In this document: positions 1 through 6,488 of the stretch, piece after piece | How positions within the stretch are numbered: position 1 is the stretch's first letter | Layout of the letters: the number at the start of each line of letters is the position of its first letter | Translations under genes and position numbers: made by a program | Notes under the pieces: generated by a model | Told to the model about the DNA's origin: nothing | Database searches by the model: none | The model's input: only the letters and a program-made list of their open reading frames with translations | From: an uncultured Oscillospiraceae bacterium | Lineage (GTDB): Bacteria > Bacillota_A > Clostridia > Oscillospirales > Oscillospiraceae | Assembly: GCA_947631215.1 (NCBI GenBank) | Contig: CANRKN010000090.1 | Span: forward strand, 1 to 8,533 | Reading direction: 5' to 3' | Length of the DNA stretch: 8,533 bases

Positions 1-219
1 ATCTCCGGCTTCACCGAGCTGACCAACAAGTTCAACCAGAACAAGGACGGCGAGAACATCCTGGTCAACGAGATCGTGTCCGGCTACACCGACGCCAGCA
101 TGCCCGACGCTGCGACTTCCGCCCAGTATGTGGCGAAGAACTATATGGGCCAGCAGTATCTGGCTCTGAAGCAGGACGCCTGGCAGCGCGCTCTCGATTA
201 CTACGCCACCATTGGCTGA
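1..219 (+). CDS. C-terminal end of a probable ABC sugar-binding protein (5' truncated)
   Basis: An open frame enters from the left edge and ends at TGA 217-219, leaving 72 residues of C-terminus. The fragment is hydrophilic, rich in Asn, Gln, Asp and aromatic residues, and has no membrane segment. It ends in an Ala/Gln/Tyr/Trp-rich, probably helical tail (final residues ALDYYATIG). This would suit the C-terminal lobe of an extracellular solute-binding lipoprotein. Its position before an ABC ATPase operon and sugar hydrolases also suggests this role. The identification is mainly by context: no diagnostic motif survives in the fragment, so another exported or cytoplasmic protein remains possible. 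Codon use matches the downstream genes. Confidence 0.5.
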   Translation: MSGFTELTNKFNQNKDGENILVNEIVSGYTDASMPDAATSAQYVAKNYMGQQYLALKQDAWQRALDYYATIG

Positions 220-260
220 GATATCCCTTACCCCAAGCATCTGACCTAACGCAGGGTCAT

Positions 261-287
261 CCGTGCTCCGGCCTCGCCGGGGCACGG
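261..287 (+). other. GC-rich stem-loop 1 in the spacer after the binding-protein gene
   Basis: Bases 261-272 pair with 276-287 around a 3-nt loop. The 12-bp stem is perfect except for one G-U wobble. No T-run follows, so it is not a standard intrinsic terminator. It may be a 3' mRNA-stabilising or processing hairpin that lets the upstream gene be expressed more than the membrane-protein genes after it. It works best as one element with the second hairpin 25 bp further on. Confidence 0.6.
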
Positions 288-312
288 GTGGCCGGAAAAT
301 AACCGCCCGGAA

Positions 313-340
313 GGGCCGGGGCGCTTTCGCGCCCCGGCCC
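313..340 (+). other. Perfect 12-bp stem-loop 2 before the membrane-protein operon
   Basis: Bases 313-324 and 329-340 form a perfect 12-bp all-G/C stem with the 4-nt loop TTTC. The following bases (CAGGGAAGG) contain no T-tract, so a classical rho-independent terminator is unlikely. The stem ends 21 bases before the ribosome site of the next gene. Strong hairpins between a binding-protein gene and the next transporter genes are known from other sugar ABC operons, such as the malE-malF spacer, where they set unequal expression. That role here is inference. Confidence 0.65.
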
Positions 341-361
341 CAGGGAAGGCGCTTCCCCCGG

Positions 362-368
362 AAGGAGG
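362..368 (+). promoter_or_regulatory. Ribosome binding site fixing the start at 374
   Basis: AAGGAGG at 362-368 sits 5 nt before ATG 374. The reading frame is open further upstream, back to a GTG at 263. That longer version would encode an Arg/Gly-rich stretch across both hairpins and has no ribosome site, so the start at 374 is preferred. Confidence 0.85.
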
Positions 369-373
369 TTGTC

Positions 374-964
374 ATGTATAAAAAACAGATGATCGCGCAG
401 AAGGTCCTGTGCCTCGCGGCCATATTCGTGAGCGCCCTCGTGTTCCTCTATTCGCTGGGGATCATGACCGATCTCTACGACAGCCTGTACAGCACCATGC
501 GCAATCCCAACGATCTGTTCCAGACGAGCGTGCCAGGGTCGATCGTGTACTATAACATGCAGGAGTTCAACCGCGTGTTCCTGGTCTGCTCCATTGGCCT
601 CATACTGCTGGCGGTGCTGCTGTTCATCACCAACACCCATACCCGGCGGCGCTACTATATCGGCAACTACTTCGCCACCGCGGCCTATGCCGTGGCGGGC
701 GTGGCGCTGTCGGTATTTGCCCACAGCTATATCGAGGTCTTCAAGGCCCAGTTCCTGCAGGTGGATTTTGCGGCGCTGAAAGAACACGCCGAGATGTGGG
801 GCACGCTCTACACCGAATCCACGTTCTGGTTCGACGCGCACTACGGCGTGTTCTGCCTGGTGCTCCTGGTGAGCGTGCTGCTGGTCGCCAACGCCATCTG
901 GAAGGCCAGCCTCATGAAGCAGGAAGCGAAGCTCGTTGCCCAGGGAAGGGGGGCTGAGGCATGA
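374..964 (+). CDS. Small four-helix membrane protein of unknown function (MP1)
   Basis: A 196-residue integral membrane protein that I do not recognise as any named family. Hydrophobic segments lie at about 11-30, 67-86, 97-115 and 156-176. A basic loop with R91-R92-R93 separates helices 2 and 3, and a 40-residue loop rich in acidic and aromatic residues separates helices 3 and 4. The C-terminal tail is charged. There is no cleavable signal peptide, no EAA coupling motif, and too few helices for a MalF/MalG permease. Its last 4 bases overlap the next gene (ATGA), so the two are probably translationally coupled. It shares the loop-2 pattern N87...RRR and a W-x3-H-x4-C pattern at the start of helix 4 with the protein at 2556-3149, suggesting distant paralogy. 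It may be an accessory subunit of the sugar importer; this is inferred from neighbours only. Confidence 0.85.
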   Translation: MYKKQMIAQKVLCLAAIFVSALVFLYSLGIMTDLYDSLYSTMRNPNDLFQTSVPGSIVYYNMQEFNRVFLVCSIGLILLAVLLFITNTHTRRRYYIGNYFATAAYAVAGVALSVFAHSYIEVFKAQFLQVDFAALKEHAEMWGTLYTESTFWFDAHYGVFCLVLLVSVLLVANAIWKASLMKQEAKLVAQGRGAEA

Positions 965-1458
965 CGATGGAAGAACGCACGGTCAAACGTGACCGGATGA
1001 GATACATAAAGAATTCCCTGGCCGCCAACCTGGCGATCCTGGGGATCCTGTTCGATGTGCTCTATTTCGTCAAGATATACCAGTCCGACGTGGGCACCTA
1101 CTACTACACGATCCTGATCGGCATATCCATCGTGTACAACCTGGTGTTCCTTCTGGCGGTGTTTTTGGCCTCCGAGGGCGTGAAGAACTATAAGGCCGGG
1201 TATACCTGGCTATTGGCCGCGATCGGCATCGGCCAGATCGTGCGCATCTTCATCATCCCCGCCCGGGCCCATGCCGCCACAACCCTGGTGAACGGCGAGA
1301 GCGTGCCCGTCATGGGGGACAAGACGTTCCTCTATGTGGTGATACTGCTGGTGCTGTCGGCGGTGTGCCTGCTGGCGTCGGCCGCGGTGAACTTCATCCG
1401 CTGTCATGAGCTTGCCGAGCACATGAAGACGGTCCCGCCACCCAGCACGGGTACATAA
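961..1458 (+). CDS. Small four-helix membrane protein of unknown function (MP2)
   Basis: A 165-residue membrane protein with no recognised family. Predicted helices lie at about 20-38, 48-70, 80-99 and 122-145. The N-terminus is strongly basic (KRDRMRYIK) and the C-terminus ends in a Pro/Ser/Thr tail, so both ends are probably cytoplasmic. The first ATG (961) overlaps the previous stop by 4 nt and has the purine-rich GGAAGGGGGG (944-953) upstream. A second in-frame ATG at 967 lies 7 nt after GAGG and is an equally good start, two residues shorter. The helix 2-3 loop (SEGVKNYKAG) is at the place where a permease might carry a coupling loop, but it does not match the EAA-x3-G-x9-I-x-LP consensus. 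It lies 12 bp before the ATPase gene, which suggests a shared complex. Confidence 0.85.
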   Translation: MTMEERTVKRDRMRYIKNSLAANLAILGILFDVLYFVKIYQSDVGTYYYTILIGISIVYNLVFLLAVFLASEGVKNYKAGYTWLLAAIGIGQIVRIFIIPARAHAATTLVNGESVPVMGDKTFLYVVILLVLSAVCLLASAAVNFIRCHELAEHMKTVPPPSTGT

Positions 1459-1470
1459 GGAGGCAGAGAC

Positions 1471-2553
1471 ATGGCTACATTGAGCTTACAGCATATCGAT
1501 AAGATATACGACAATAATGTTCAGGCTGTCTTTGACTTCAACCTGGACGTGAAGGACGGAGAGCTGATCGTGCTGGTGGGTCCCTCCGGCTGCGGCAAAT
1601 CCACCACGCTCCGCATGGTGGCCGGCCTGGAGGACATCTCCGCCGGCAGGCTCTACCTGGACGGCAAGGATATCACCACCACCCCCGCCAAGGACCGGGA
1701 CATGGCGATGGTGTTCCAGAACTACGCCCTTTACGGCCATATGACGGTCTATGAGAACATGGCCTTCTCCCTGACCATGCGCAAGGAGAACCCCAACGTC
1801 ATACATAAGAAGGTCTTGGCGGCGGCGGAGATCCTGGGCCTTACCAACCAGCTGAACAAGAAGCCGGCGCAGCTGTCCGGCGGCCAGCGTCAGCGCGTGG
1901 CCATGGGCCGGTCCATCGTCCGCAATCCCAAGGTCTTCCTCTTCGACGAGCCTCTTTCCAACCTGGACGCAAAGCTCCGCGGCGCCACCCGCAGGGAGAT
2001 ACTGCTGCTCCACAAGCGCCTGGGCGCCACTATGCTGTACGTGACCCACGACCAGACCGAGGCTCTGACCCTGGCCGACCGCATCGTGTGCATGTCCATG
2101 GGCTATGTCCAGCAGGTGGGCACGCCCCTGGAGCTGTACGACTCCCCGGCCAACATCTTCGTGGCCGGCTTCATCGGCTTGCCGCCCATGAACTTCTACG
2201 ATGTGACCGTTGGCAATGGCGTTCTCACCGGCGAGGGCTTCAAGGTGTCCCTCACCCCCGAGGAGCAGGATACCCTCAAGGCCTACGCCGGCAAGACCAT
2301 CGTCCTGGGCGTGCGGCCCGAGGACGTGGGGGAGGGGCCCGACGTGCCCGTCACCGTGTCCACCAACGAAAACCTGGGCATGAATACGCTGGTCCACGGC
2401 CATATCGGCGACTCCAAGGCCGCCAGCGCCAAGATATCCGCAAAGCTCAAGGGCTGGTGCGACTACAAGACCGGCGACACGGTCACATTCTCCTTCAAGC
2501 GCAAGCACTTCTTCGACAAGGAGACCACCAACGCCATAAGGAAGGGTGAGTGA
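1471..2553 (+). CDS. MalK/UgpC-type ABC importer ATPase (first paralogue)
   Basis: A 360-residue cytoplasmic ATPase of the carbohydrate-importer (CUT1, MalK/MsmX/UgpC) family, which powers sugar uptake by ATP hydrolysis. All motifs are present: Walker A GPSGCGKST (37-45), Q-loop Q83, signature LSGGQRQR (135-142), Walker B VFLFDE (155-160) with catalytic E160, D-loop SNLD (163-166) and switch H193. A C-terminal OB/TOBE-like regulatory domain (about 240-360) includes VRPEDV (281-286). Length is normal for the family. AAGGAGG at 1457-1463 precedes ATG 1471 by 7 nt. After the Q-loop it reads YALYGHM, with Gly89 where the second copy (7386-8465), like most family members, has Pro. The C-terminal half is much more diverged from that copy than the ATPase domain. 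It sits between two pairs of small membrane proteins, its presumed partners. The sugar cannot be read from the sequence. Confidence 0.95.
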   Translation: MATLSLQHIDKIYDNNVQAVFDFNLDVKDGELIVLVGPSGCGKSTTLRMVAGLEDISAGRLYLDGKDITTTPAKDRDMAMVFQNYALYGHMTVYENMAFSLTMRKENPNVIHKKVLAAAEILGLTNQLNKKPAQLSGGQRQRVAMGRSIVRNPKVFLFDEPLSNLDAKLRGATRREILLLHKRLGATMLYVTHDQTEALTLADRIVCMSMGYVQQVGTPLELYDSPANIFVAGFIGLPPMNFYDVTVGNGVLTGEGFKVSLTPEEQDTLKAYAGKTIVLGVRPEDVGEGPDVPVTVSTNENLGMNTLVHGHIGDSKAASAKISAKLKGWCDYKTGDTVTFSFKRKHFFDKETTNAIRKGE

Positions 2554-2555
2554 GC

Positions 2556-3149
2556 ATGGCGAATAAGAGCGAGAAAAAGCCCTTTGGGCAGCGGTTCGCC
2601 GCGGGGCTGAAGGAGGCCTGGCGGAAGTTCCTCGTGGCCATCAAGCGCCGGCCCCAGATGATACCCTTGGTGGTGCTGGTCGTTGCCTTCCTGGTGTACT
2701 CCCTGAACCTGATGCACGTGTCCGACACCACCGCCAAGATCCAGGGCGCCGGTATGGGCCTGGCCGGCTTTGCCACTATGCTGTTCTCCATGCTGAGCAT
2801 GGTGTGCTTCATGAACGCCTTCCCCTACCGGAAAAAGGTGAACGTCCCCATGCTGGTGCTGATGTTCGTCATGCTGGGCGTGGTCATCTTCGCGGACGTA
2901 TACTATCTTGGGCGCATCAGCGCGGCGCTCAACCGTGCCGACAACCCCATCACCATCACGGCGTCTACCCTTTACATCGCCTACGCCCAGTGGTATGTGC
3001 GCATGCACATCATCATCCTGTGCGTGGCCATCGTGCTGATCGTCCTGCTGCCGGTGTACTCCAAGTGGATCCGGAAGATCAGGACCTCCGTGGAGGTCAC
3101 GGACAACGGCGCCATGGGCGAGATCGATATCTCCGGCGACGACGCCTGA
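2556..3149 (+). CDS. Small four-helix membrane protein of unknown function (MP3)
   Basis: A 197-residue membrane protein without a recognised family. A basic, amphipathic N-terminal region (about 1-33) precedes helices at about 34-53, 64-88, 97-118 and 151-169. The C-terminal tail is acidic (ends DISGDDA). The gene lies 2 bp after the ATPase stop. ATG 2556 is chosen, with AAGGAAGGG (2538-2546) upstream; an in-frame GTG at 2550 overlapping the ATPase stop would add two residues. The loop between helices 2 and 3 (N87...YRKK) and the W146-x4-H151-x4-C156 pattern entering helix 4 resemble those of the protein at 374-964. No EAA motif is visible, so it is not an ordinary importer permease. It is probably made together with the ATPase and may act with it. 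Confidence 0.85.
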   Translation: MANKSEKKPFGQRFAAGLKEAWRKFLVAIKRRPQMIPLVVLVVAFLVYSLNLMHVSDTTAKIQGAGMGLAGFATMLFSMLSMVCFMNAFPYRKKVNVPMLVLMFVMLGVVIFADVYYLGRISAALNRADNPITITASTLYIAYAQWYVRMHIIILCVAIVLIVLLPVYSKWIRKIRTSVEVTDNGAMGEIDISGDDA

Positions 3150-3155
3150 TATCCT

Positions 3156-3776
3156 ATGAGCAAGCGCGCGTCCAAGGGCAGCAAACAGCCGGATATCGAC
3201 CGCCAGACAGACTACTATAAACTCAATACCAAGGCCGTGGACGACCTGGTGAGCGCAAACGAGGCAAACTCTCCCAAGGTGTCCGAGGCGGAGCTGCGCT
3301 CCTATAAGTCCGGGCCCAAGCTGAAGATCGCCGACTGGGTGAAGATCGTGTTCATCAAGGCTTGGTTTGCCGGAGCGGTGTGCTTCTTCTTCATGTGGGG
3401 GCTGGGAAATTACCTGGCGGACCAGCTGGATATGCTCTTCGTCACCGGCACGGCCCTGGGCATCGTCACGGATATTCTCACGAACAACGTCCTGCGCTTC
3501 ATCTCCAAGACCCAGGGCGGCTATGACAAGTGGATGATGTTCCCCCAGAAGGGATGGATAAGCTTTCCGCTGAATATCCTGTACAGCTACGTGATCCTGT
3601 TTCTGGTGTTCATCCTCTACAACGTCATCAACCTTACCATCATCCATTTCACCGGCGCGGTGGACACCGTGCCACTGGGCGTGGAGCCCATATTGTTCGG
3701 CGTGTTCTGCATGGGTTTCGACGTGCTGCTTATAAAGATCAAGCATCTTATCAAGGGGCTTTTCCAAAAGCGTTGA
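3156..3776 (+). CDS. Small membrane protein with long cytoplasmic N-terminus, unknown function (MP4)
   Basis: A 206-residue protein I do not recognise. Residues 1-60 are hydrophilic and highly charged, with a short basic start (SKRASKGSK) and an acidic/Ser-rich stretch, and are probably cytoplasmic. Hydrophobic segments follow at about 61-81, 88-107, 138-161 and 174-194, then a basic end (KHLIKGLFQKR). The layout differs from the other three small membrane proteins, so it need not be their paralogue. The gene starts 6 bp after the preceding stop, and no Shine-Dalgarno sequence is visible before ATG 3156 (the preceding bases are CTGATATCCT). Translation may therefore depend on ribosomes arriving from the gene upstream. 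The GH28 gene begins 13 bp after its stop, so it belongs to the same operon. Confidence 0.83.
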   Translation: MSKRASKGSKQPDIDRQTDYYKLNTKAVDDLVSANEANSPKVSEAELRSYKSGPKLKIADWVKIVFIKAWFAGAVCFFFMWGLGNYLADQLDMLFVTGTALGIVTDILTNNVLRFISKTQGGYDKWMMFPQKGWISFPLNILYSYVILFLVFILYNVINLTIIHFTGAVDTVPLGVEPILFGVFCMGFDVLLIKIKHLIKGLFQKR

Positions 3777-3789
3777 GCGGAGGCGGCTT

Positions 3790-5358
3790 ATGATACGTGT
3801 TCTCTATAATGGCAGCAGTTCCGCCTGCTTTGAGCTATCTAACAACAGCCCCTACTATTCCCCTGAGACCTATACCGTCCTGCTGGACGGGGCGGAGGTC
3901 GTAAAGGGGGAGGCCAACGTGTTCTCCCTGTACGGCCTTAAGCCGGATACCGCTTATACCGCCGCGGTGCGCTTCGCCTCTGGGGCGGAGGAGACGGTGT
4001 CTTTCACCACGGCAGGCGAGACCTGCTGCGTCAGCGTGAAGGACTTCGGCGCGGCGGGTGACGGCGTCCATGAGGACACCGCCGCTATCCAGGCGGCCAT
4101 CAACTTCCTGCCGGAGGGGGGACGGCTCCTGTTCCCGGCGGGGATGTATCTGACGCTTCCCCTGTCCCTGCGCAGCCACATTACCCTGGACCTGGAAAAG
4201 GGTGCCACTATCCTGGGCTCTACGGACAGGGCGCGGTACCCCATCATAAAGGGCGTGGCCCTGGACCCGATGACGGGGAAGGAGGTGCCCCAGGGCGCTT
4301 TCGAGGGCATTGAGATGGACTGCTACCAGTCCCTCATCCATGGCTCCTACGCTAAGAATATCGCCATCGTGGGCCAGGGGACCATCGACGGCAACGGCCA
4401 AAACGGCGACTGGTGGGGGGATTTCAAGAGCTTCCCGGCGGCCCGGCCCCGGGTCATCTTCTTAAACCGCTGCGAGAACGTGACGCTCCACGGCGTCACC
4501 ATCGCCAACGGCCCGGCTTGGCACATCCATCCCTTCTTTTCCAAGGGCGTGTCCCTTTACGACTGTTTCGTCACGGCGCCCAAGGACAGCCCCAACACCG
4601 ACGCCATCGACCCGGAGAGCTGCGACGGGGTGAACATCATCGGCTGCCGGTTCTCGGTGGGCGACGACTGCATCGCCATCAAGTCCGGCAAGATCGACAT
4701 GGGGAAGAAGTACCTGCAGCCCGCCGACCGCCACACCATCCGCAACTGCCTCATGCAGTTCGGCCACGGGGCGGTGACCTTGGGCAGCGAGCTGGCGGCG
4801 GGGATCAAGAATCTTAACGTGAGCCAGTGTTATTTCCGGGCCACGGACCGGGGCCTTCGCATCAAGTCCCGCCGTGGCCGGGGCAAGGACAGTATTATTA
4901 CAGACGTGTCCTTCGACAACATCCGCATGGACAAGGTGCTGACGCCCATCGTTATAAACCTGTGGTACAACTGCTGCGACCCGGACCGGTATACGGAGTA
5001 CGTCTGGAGCCGGGAGAAGCTCCCCATAGACGAGCGCACGCCCCATATGGGCACGTTCTCCTTCCGTAACATGGTCTGCGCCGACGCGGAGGTTGCCGCC
5101 TGCTACATAGACGGCCTCACGGAGAGCCCCATCGACGAGGTGACACTGGAAAACATCAGCGTGGCCTTTGCCGCTGACGCCAAGCCCGGCGTGCCTGCCA
5201 TGCAGAACTTCGCCGAGAAGCGCTGTAAGCTGGGATTGTATCTTGATAATGTGCGGAACATTCATATTGATAATGTGCATGTGACCGGCGCGGATGGGGA
5301 AGGTCTCATCGCGGACCACTATGAGCACATAGACAAGAAAGGTTTTGAGGTGGACTGA
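3790..5358 (+). CDS. Cytoplasmic GH28 polygalacturonase-type hydrolase with N-terminal FN3-like domain
   Basis: A 522-residue glycoside hydrolase family 28 enzyme, which hydrolyses alpha-linked galacturonic acid bonds in pectin fragments by inversion. Residues 1-75 look like a fibronectin-III fold (LKPDTAYTAAVRF, then SFTT). The catalytic right-handed beta-helix starts at KDFGAAGDG (84-92). All GH28 signatures are present: NTD 269-271, GDD 291-293, GHG 325-327 and RIK 357-359, which include the catalytic Asp residues and the substrate-binding His, Arg and Lys. There is no signal peptide, so it should act in the cytoplasm on imported oligomers. An FN3-like domain before the beta-helix is known from bacterial exopolygalacturonases such as that of Yersinia enterocolitica, so exo-action is likely. 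Activity on galacturonan versus rhamnogalacturonan cannot be separated here. GGAGG (3779-3783) lies 6 nt before ATG 3790. The stop overlaps the next gene's start by 1 nt. Confidence 0.93.
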   Translation: MIRVLYNGSSSACFELSNNSPYYSPETYTVLLDGAEVVKGEANVFSLYGLKPDTAYTAAVRFASGAEETVSFTTAGETCCVSVKDFGAAGDGVHEDTAAIQAAINFLPEGGRLLFPAGMYLTLPLSLRSHITLDLEKGATILGSTDRARYPIIKGVALDPMTGKEVPQGAFEGIEMDCYQSLIHGSYAKNIAIVGQGTIDGNGQNGDWWGDFKSFPAARPRVIFLNRCENVTLHGVTIANGPAWHIHPFFSKGVSLYDCFVTAPKDSPNTDAIDPESCDGVNIIGCRFSVGDDCIAIKSGKIDMGKKYLQPADRHTIRNCLMQFGHGAVTLGSELAAGIKNLNVSQCYFRATDRGLRIKSRRGRGKDSIITDVSFDNIRMDKVLTPIVINLWYNCCDPDRYTEYVWSREKLPIDERTPHMGTFSFRNMVCADAEVAACYIDGLTESPIDEVTLENISVAFAADAKPGVPAMQNFAEKRCKLGLYLDNVRNIHIDNVHVTGADGEGLIADHYEHIDKKGFEVD

Positions 5359-6488
5359 TGGACTACGGCAGGATAGACGCCTATGTGCTCCAGCTTGTGG
5401 CAGATTCCACCCCGGAGCGCACCGCCTGGAACATGGAGAAGATCCGGGAGGGGAAGAAGGCCTCCTGGAACTACATAGACGGCTGCATGCTCACCGCCCT
5501 CATGGAGATGACCCGCATCACCGGCGATGAGCGCTATGCCGCCTTTGCGGAGCAGTGTGTGGATTTCTTTGTCCAGGAGGACGGCTCCATCCGCAGGTTC
5601 AAGCCCGATGACCACAACCTGGACGACATCAACGAGGGGCGCGTCCTCTTCGAGATATACGACCGCACGGGCAAGGAGAAATACCGCCTGGCGGCGGATG
5701 GGCTCATAAAGCAGCTCGCGGCCCAGCCCAGGACACACGAGGGGAACTTCTGGCACAAGGCCATCTATCCCAATCAGGTCTGGCTGGACGGCCTCTATAT
5801 GGCCCAGCCCTTCCGGGCGCTCCATGAAAAACACTTCGGCCAGGGCGACTATTCCGACATCGTAAAGCAGATACGCACGGTCCATGACCGCATGCTGAAT
5901 AAGGACAAGGGCCTATACTACCACGGCTACGACGCCTCCAGGACCGCCTTCTGGGCGGACAAGGAGACGGGCTGCTCTAAAAACTTCTGGCTCCGGTCCC
6001 TGGGCTGGTTCGCCGTGGCCCTGGCGGACCTGTGCGACATCCTCCCGGAGGGGGAGGAGCGGCAGGAGCTGGCCGGGATATTCGCGGAGCTGATGCTGGC
6101 CGTTGCCCGCTATGCCGACCCGGCCACGGGTATGTACTGGCAGGTGCCGGACCAGGGCGGCAGGAAGGGCAACTACCTGGAGACCAGCGGCAGCGCCATG
6201 ATGGCCTACGCCATGCTGAAGGGCGCCCGGCTGGGCCTTCTGGACAAAAGCTATGCCGCCCAAGGCCAAAAGACCTTTGACGGCATCATGGATAAGTATC
6301 TTACCTTCACGGACACGGGCCTGGACCTGGGCGGCATTTGCCTGGTGGCGGGCCTGGGGCCGGAGAACAACCGGCGGCGGGACGGGTCCTATGAGTACTA
6401 CATCTCCGAGCCGGTGGTGGCCAACGACGCCAAGGGCGTGGCGCCCTTCGTGCTGGCCTACACGGAGGTAAAGCGGCTCACAGCATAG
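5358..6488 (+). CDS. GH105 unsaturated rhamnogalacturonyl/glucuronyl hydrolase (YteR-like)
   Basis: A 376-residue enzyme of glycoside hydrolase family 105, an alpha6/alpha6-barrel. It removes the 4,5-unsaturated uronic acid that pectin lyases leave at the non-reducing end of oligosaccharides, by adding water across the double bond. Length matches Bacillus subtilis YteR. Seen here: NLDDINEG (87-94) with D89/D90, and YPNQVWLDGLYMAQPF (137-152), whose D144 matches the catalytic Asp143 of YteR. Also present are W211-x-RSLGW with the following helix, ETSGSAMMAYA (275-285) and NDAKGVAPFVLAY (356-368). There is no signal peptide, so the enzyme is cytoplasmic. ATG 5358 shares its A with the TGA of the GH28 gene, implying translational coupling and joint action: GH105 trims lyase-made ends, GH28 the saturated uronic residues. 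Its 3' end overlaps the convergent regulator gene by 11 bp. The exact sugar next to the unsaturated residue is unknown. Confidence 0.94.
   Translation: MDYGRIDAYVLQLVADSTPERTAWNMEKIREGKKASWNYIDGCMLTALMEMTRITGDERYAAFAEQCVDFFVQEDGSIRRFKPDDHNLDDINEGRVLFEIYDRTGKEKYRLAADGLIKQLAAQPRTHEGNFWHKAIYPNQVWLDGLYMAQPFRALHEKHFGQGDYSDIVKQIRTVHDRMLNKDKGLYYHGYDASRTAFWADKETGCSKNFWLRSLGWFAVALADLCDILPEGEERQELAGIFAELMLAVARYADPATGMYWQVPDQGGRKGNYLETSGSAMMAYAMLKGARLGLLDKSYAAQGQKTFDGIMDKYLTFTDTGLDLGGICLVAGLGPENNRRRDGSYEYYISEPVVANDAKGVAPFVLAYTEVKRLTA

Noticed and set aside
313..340. Hairpin as an intrinsic terminator
   Set aside because: No T-tract follows on the + strand, and the sequence on the other side gives no T-tract for the - strand either.
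263..373. In-frame N-terminal extension of the first membrane protein from GTG 263
   Set aside because: It would be translated through two strong hairpins, is Arg/Gly-rich unlike the rest of the protein, and has no ribosome site, whereas ATG 374 has AAGGAGG at ideal spacing.
1201..1270. MP2 helix 2-3 loop as a degenerate EAA permease motif
   Set aside because: The spacing and key residues (EAA, Asp-Gly, Leu-Pro) do not match, and the protein has only about four helices.
1486..2508. Long open frame on the - strand opposite the first ATPase
   Set aside because: It is a shadow of a GC-rich gene: the opposite strand encodes an intact ABC ATPase, and this translation is a low-complexity His/Gly/Val/Gln mix without motifs.
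2463..3767. 434-codon open frame on the - strand spanning two membrane-protein genes
   Set aside because: The translation is repetitive in His, Asp, Gln and Gly with no domain, and it crosses the boundary of two well-supported + strand genes; it reflects base composition.
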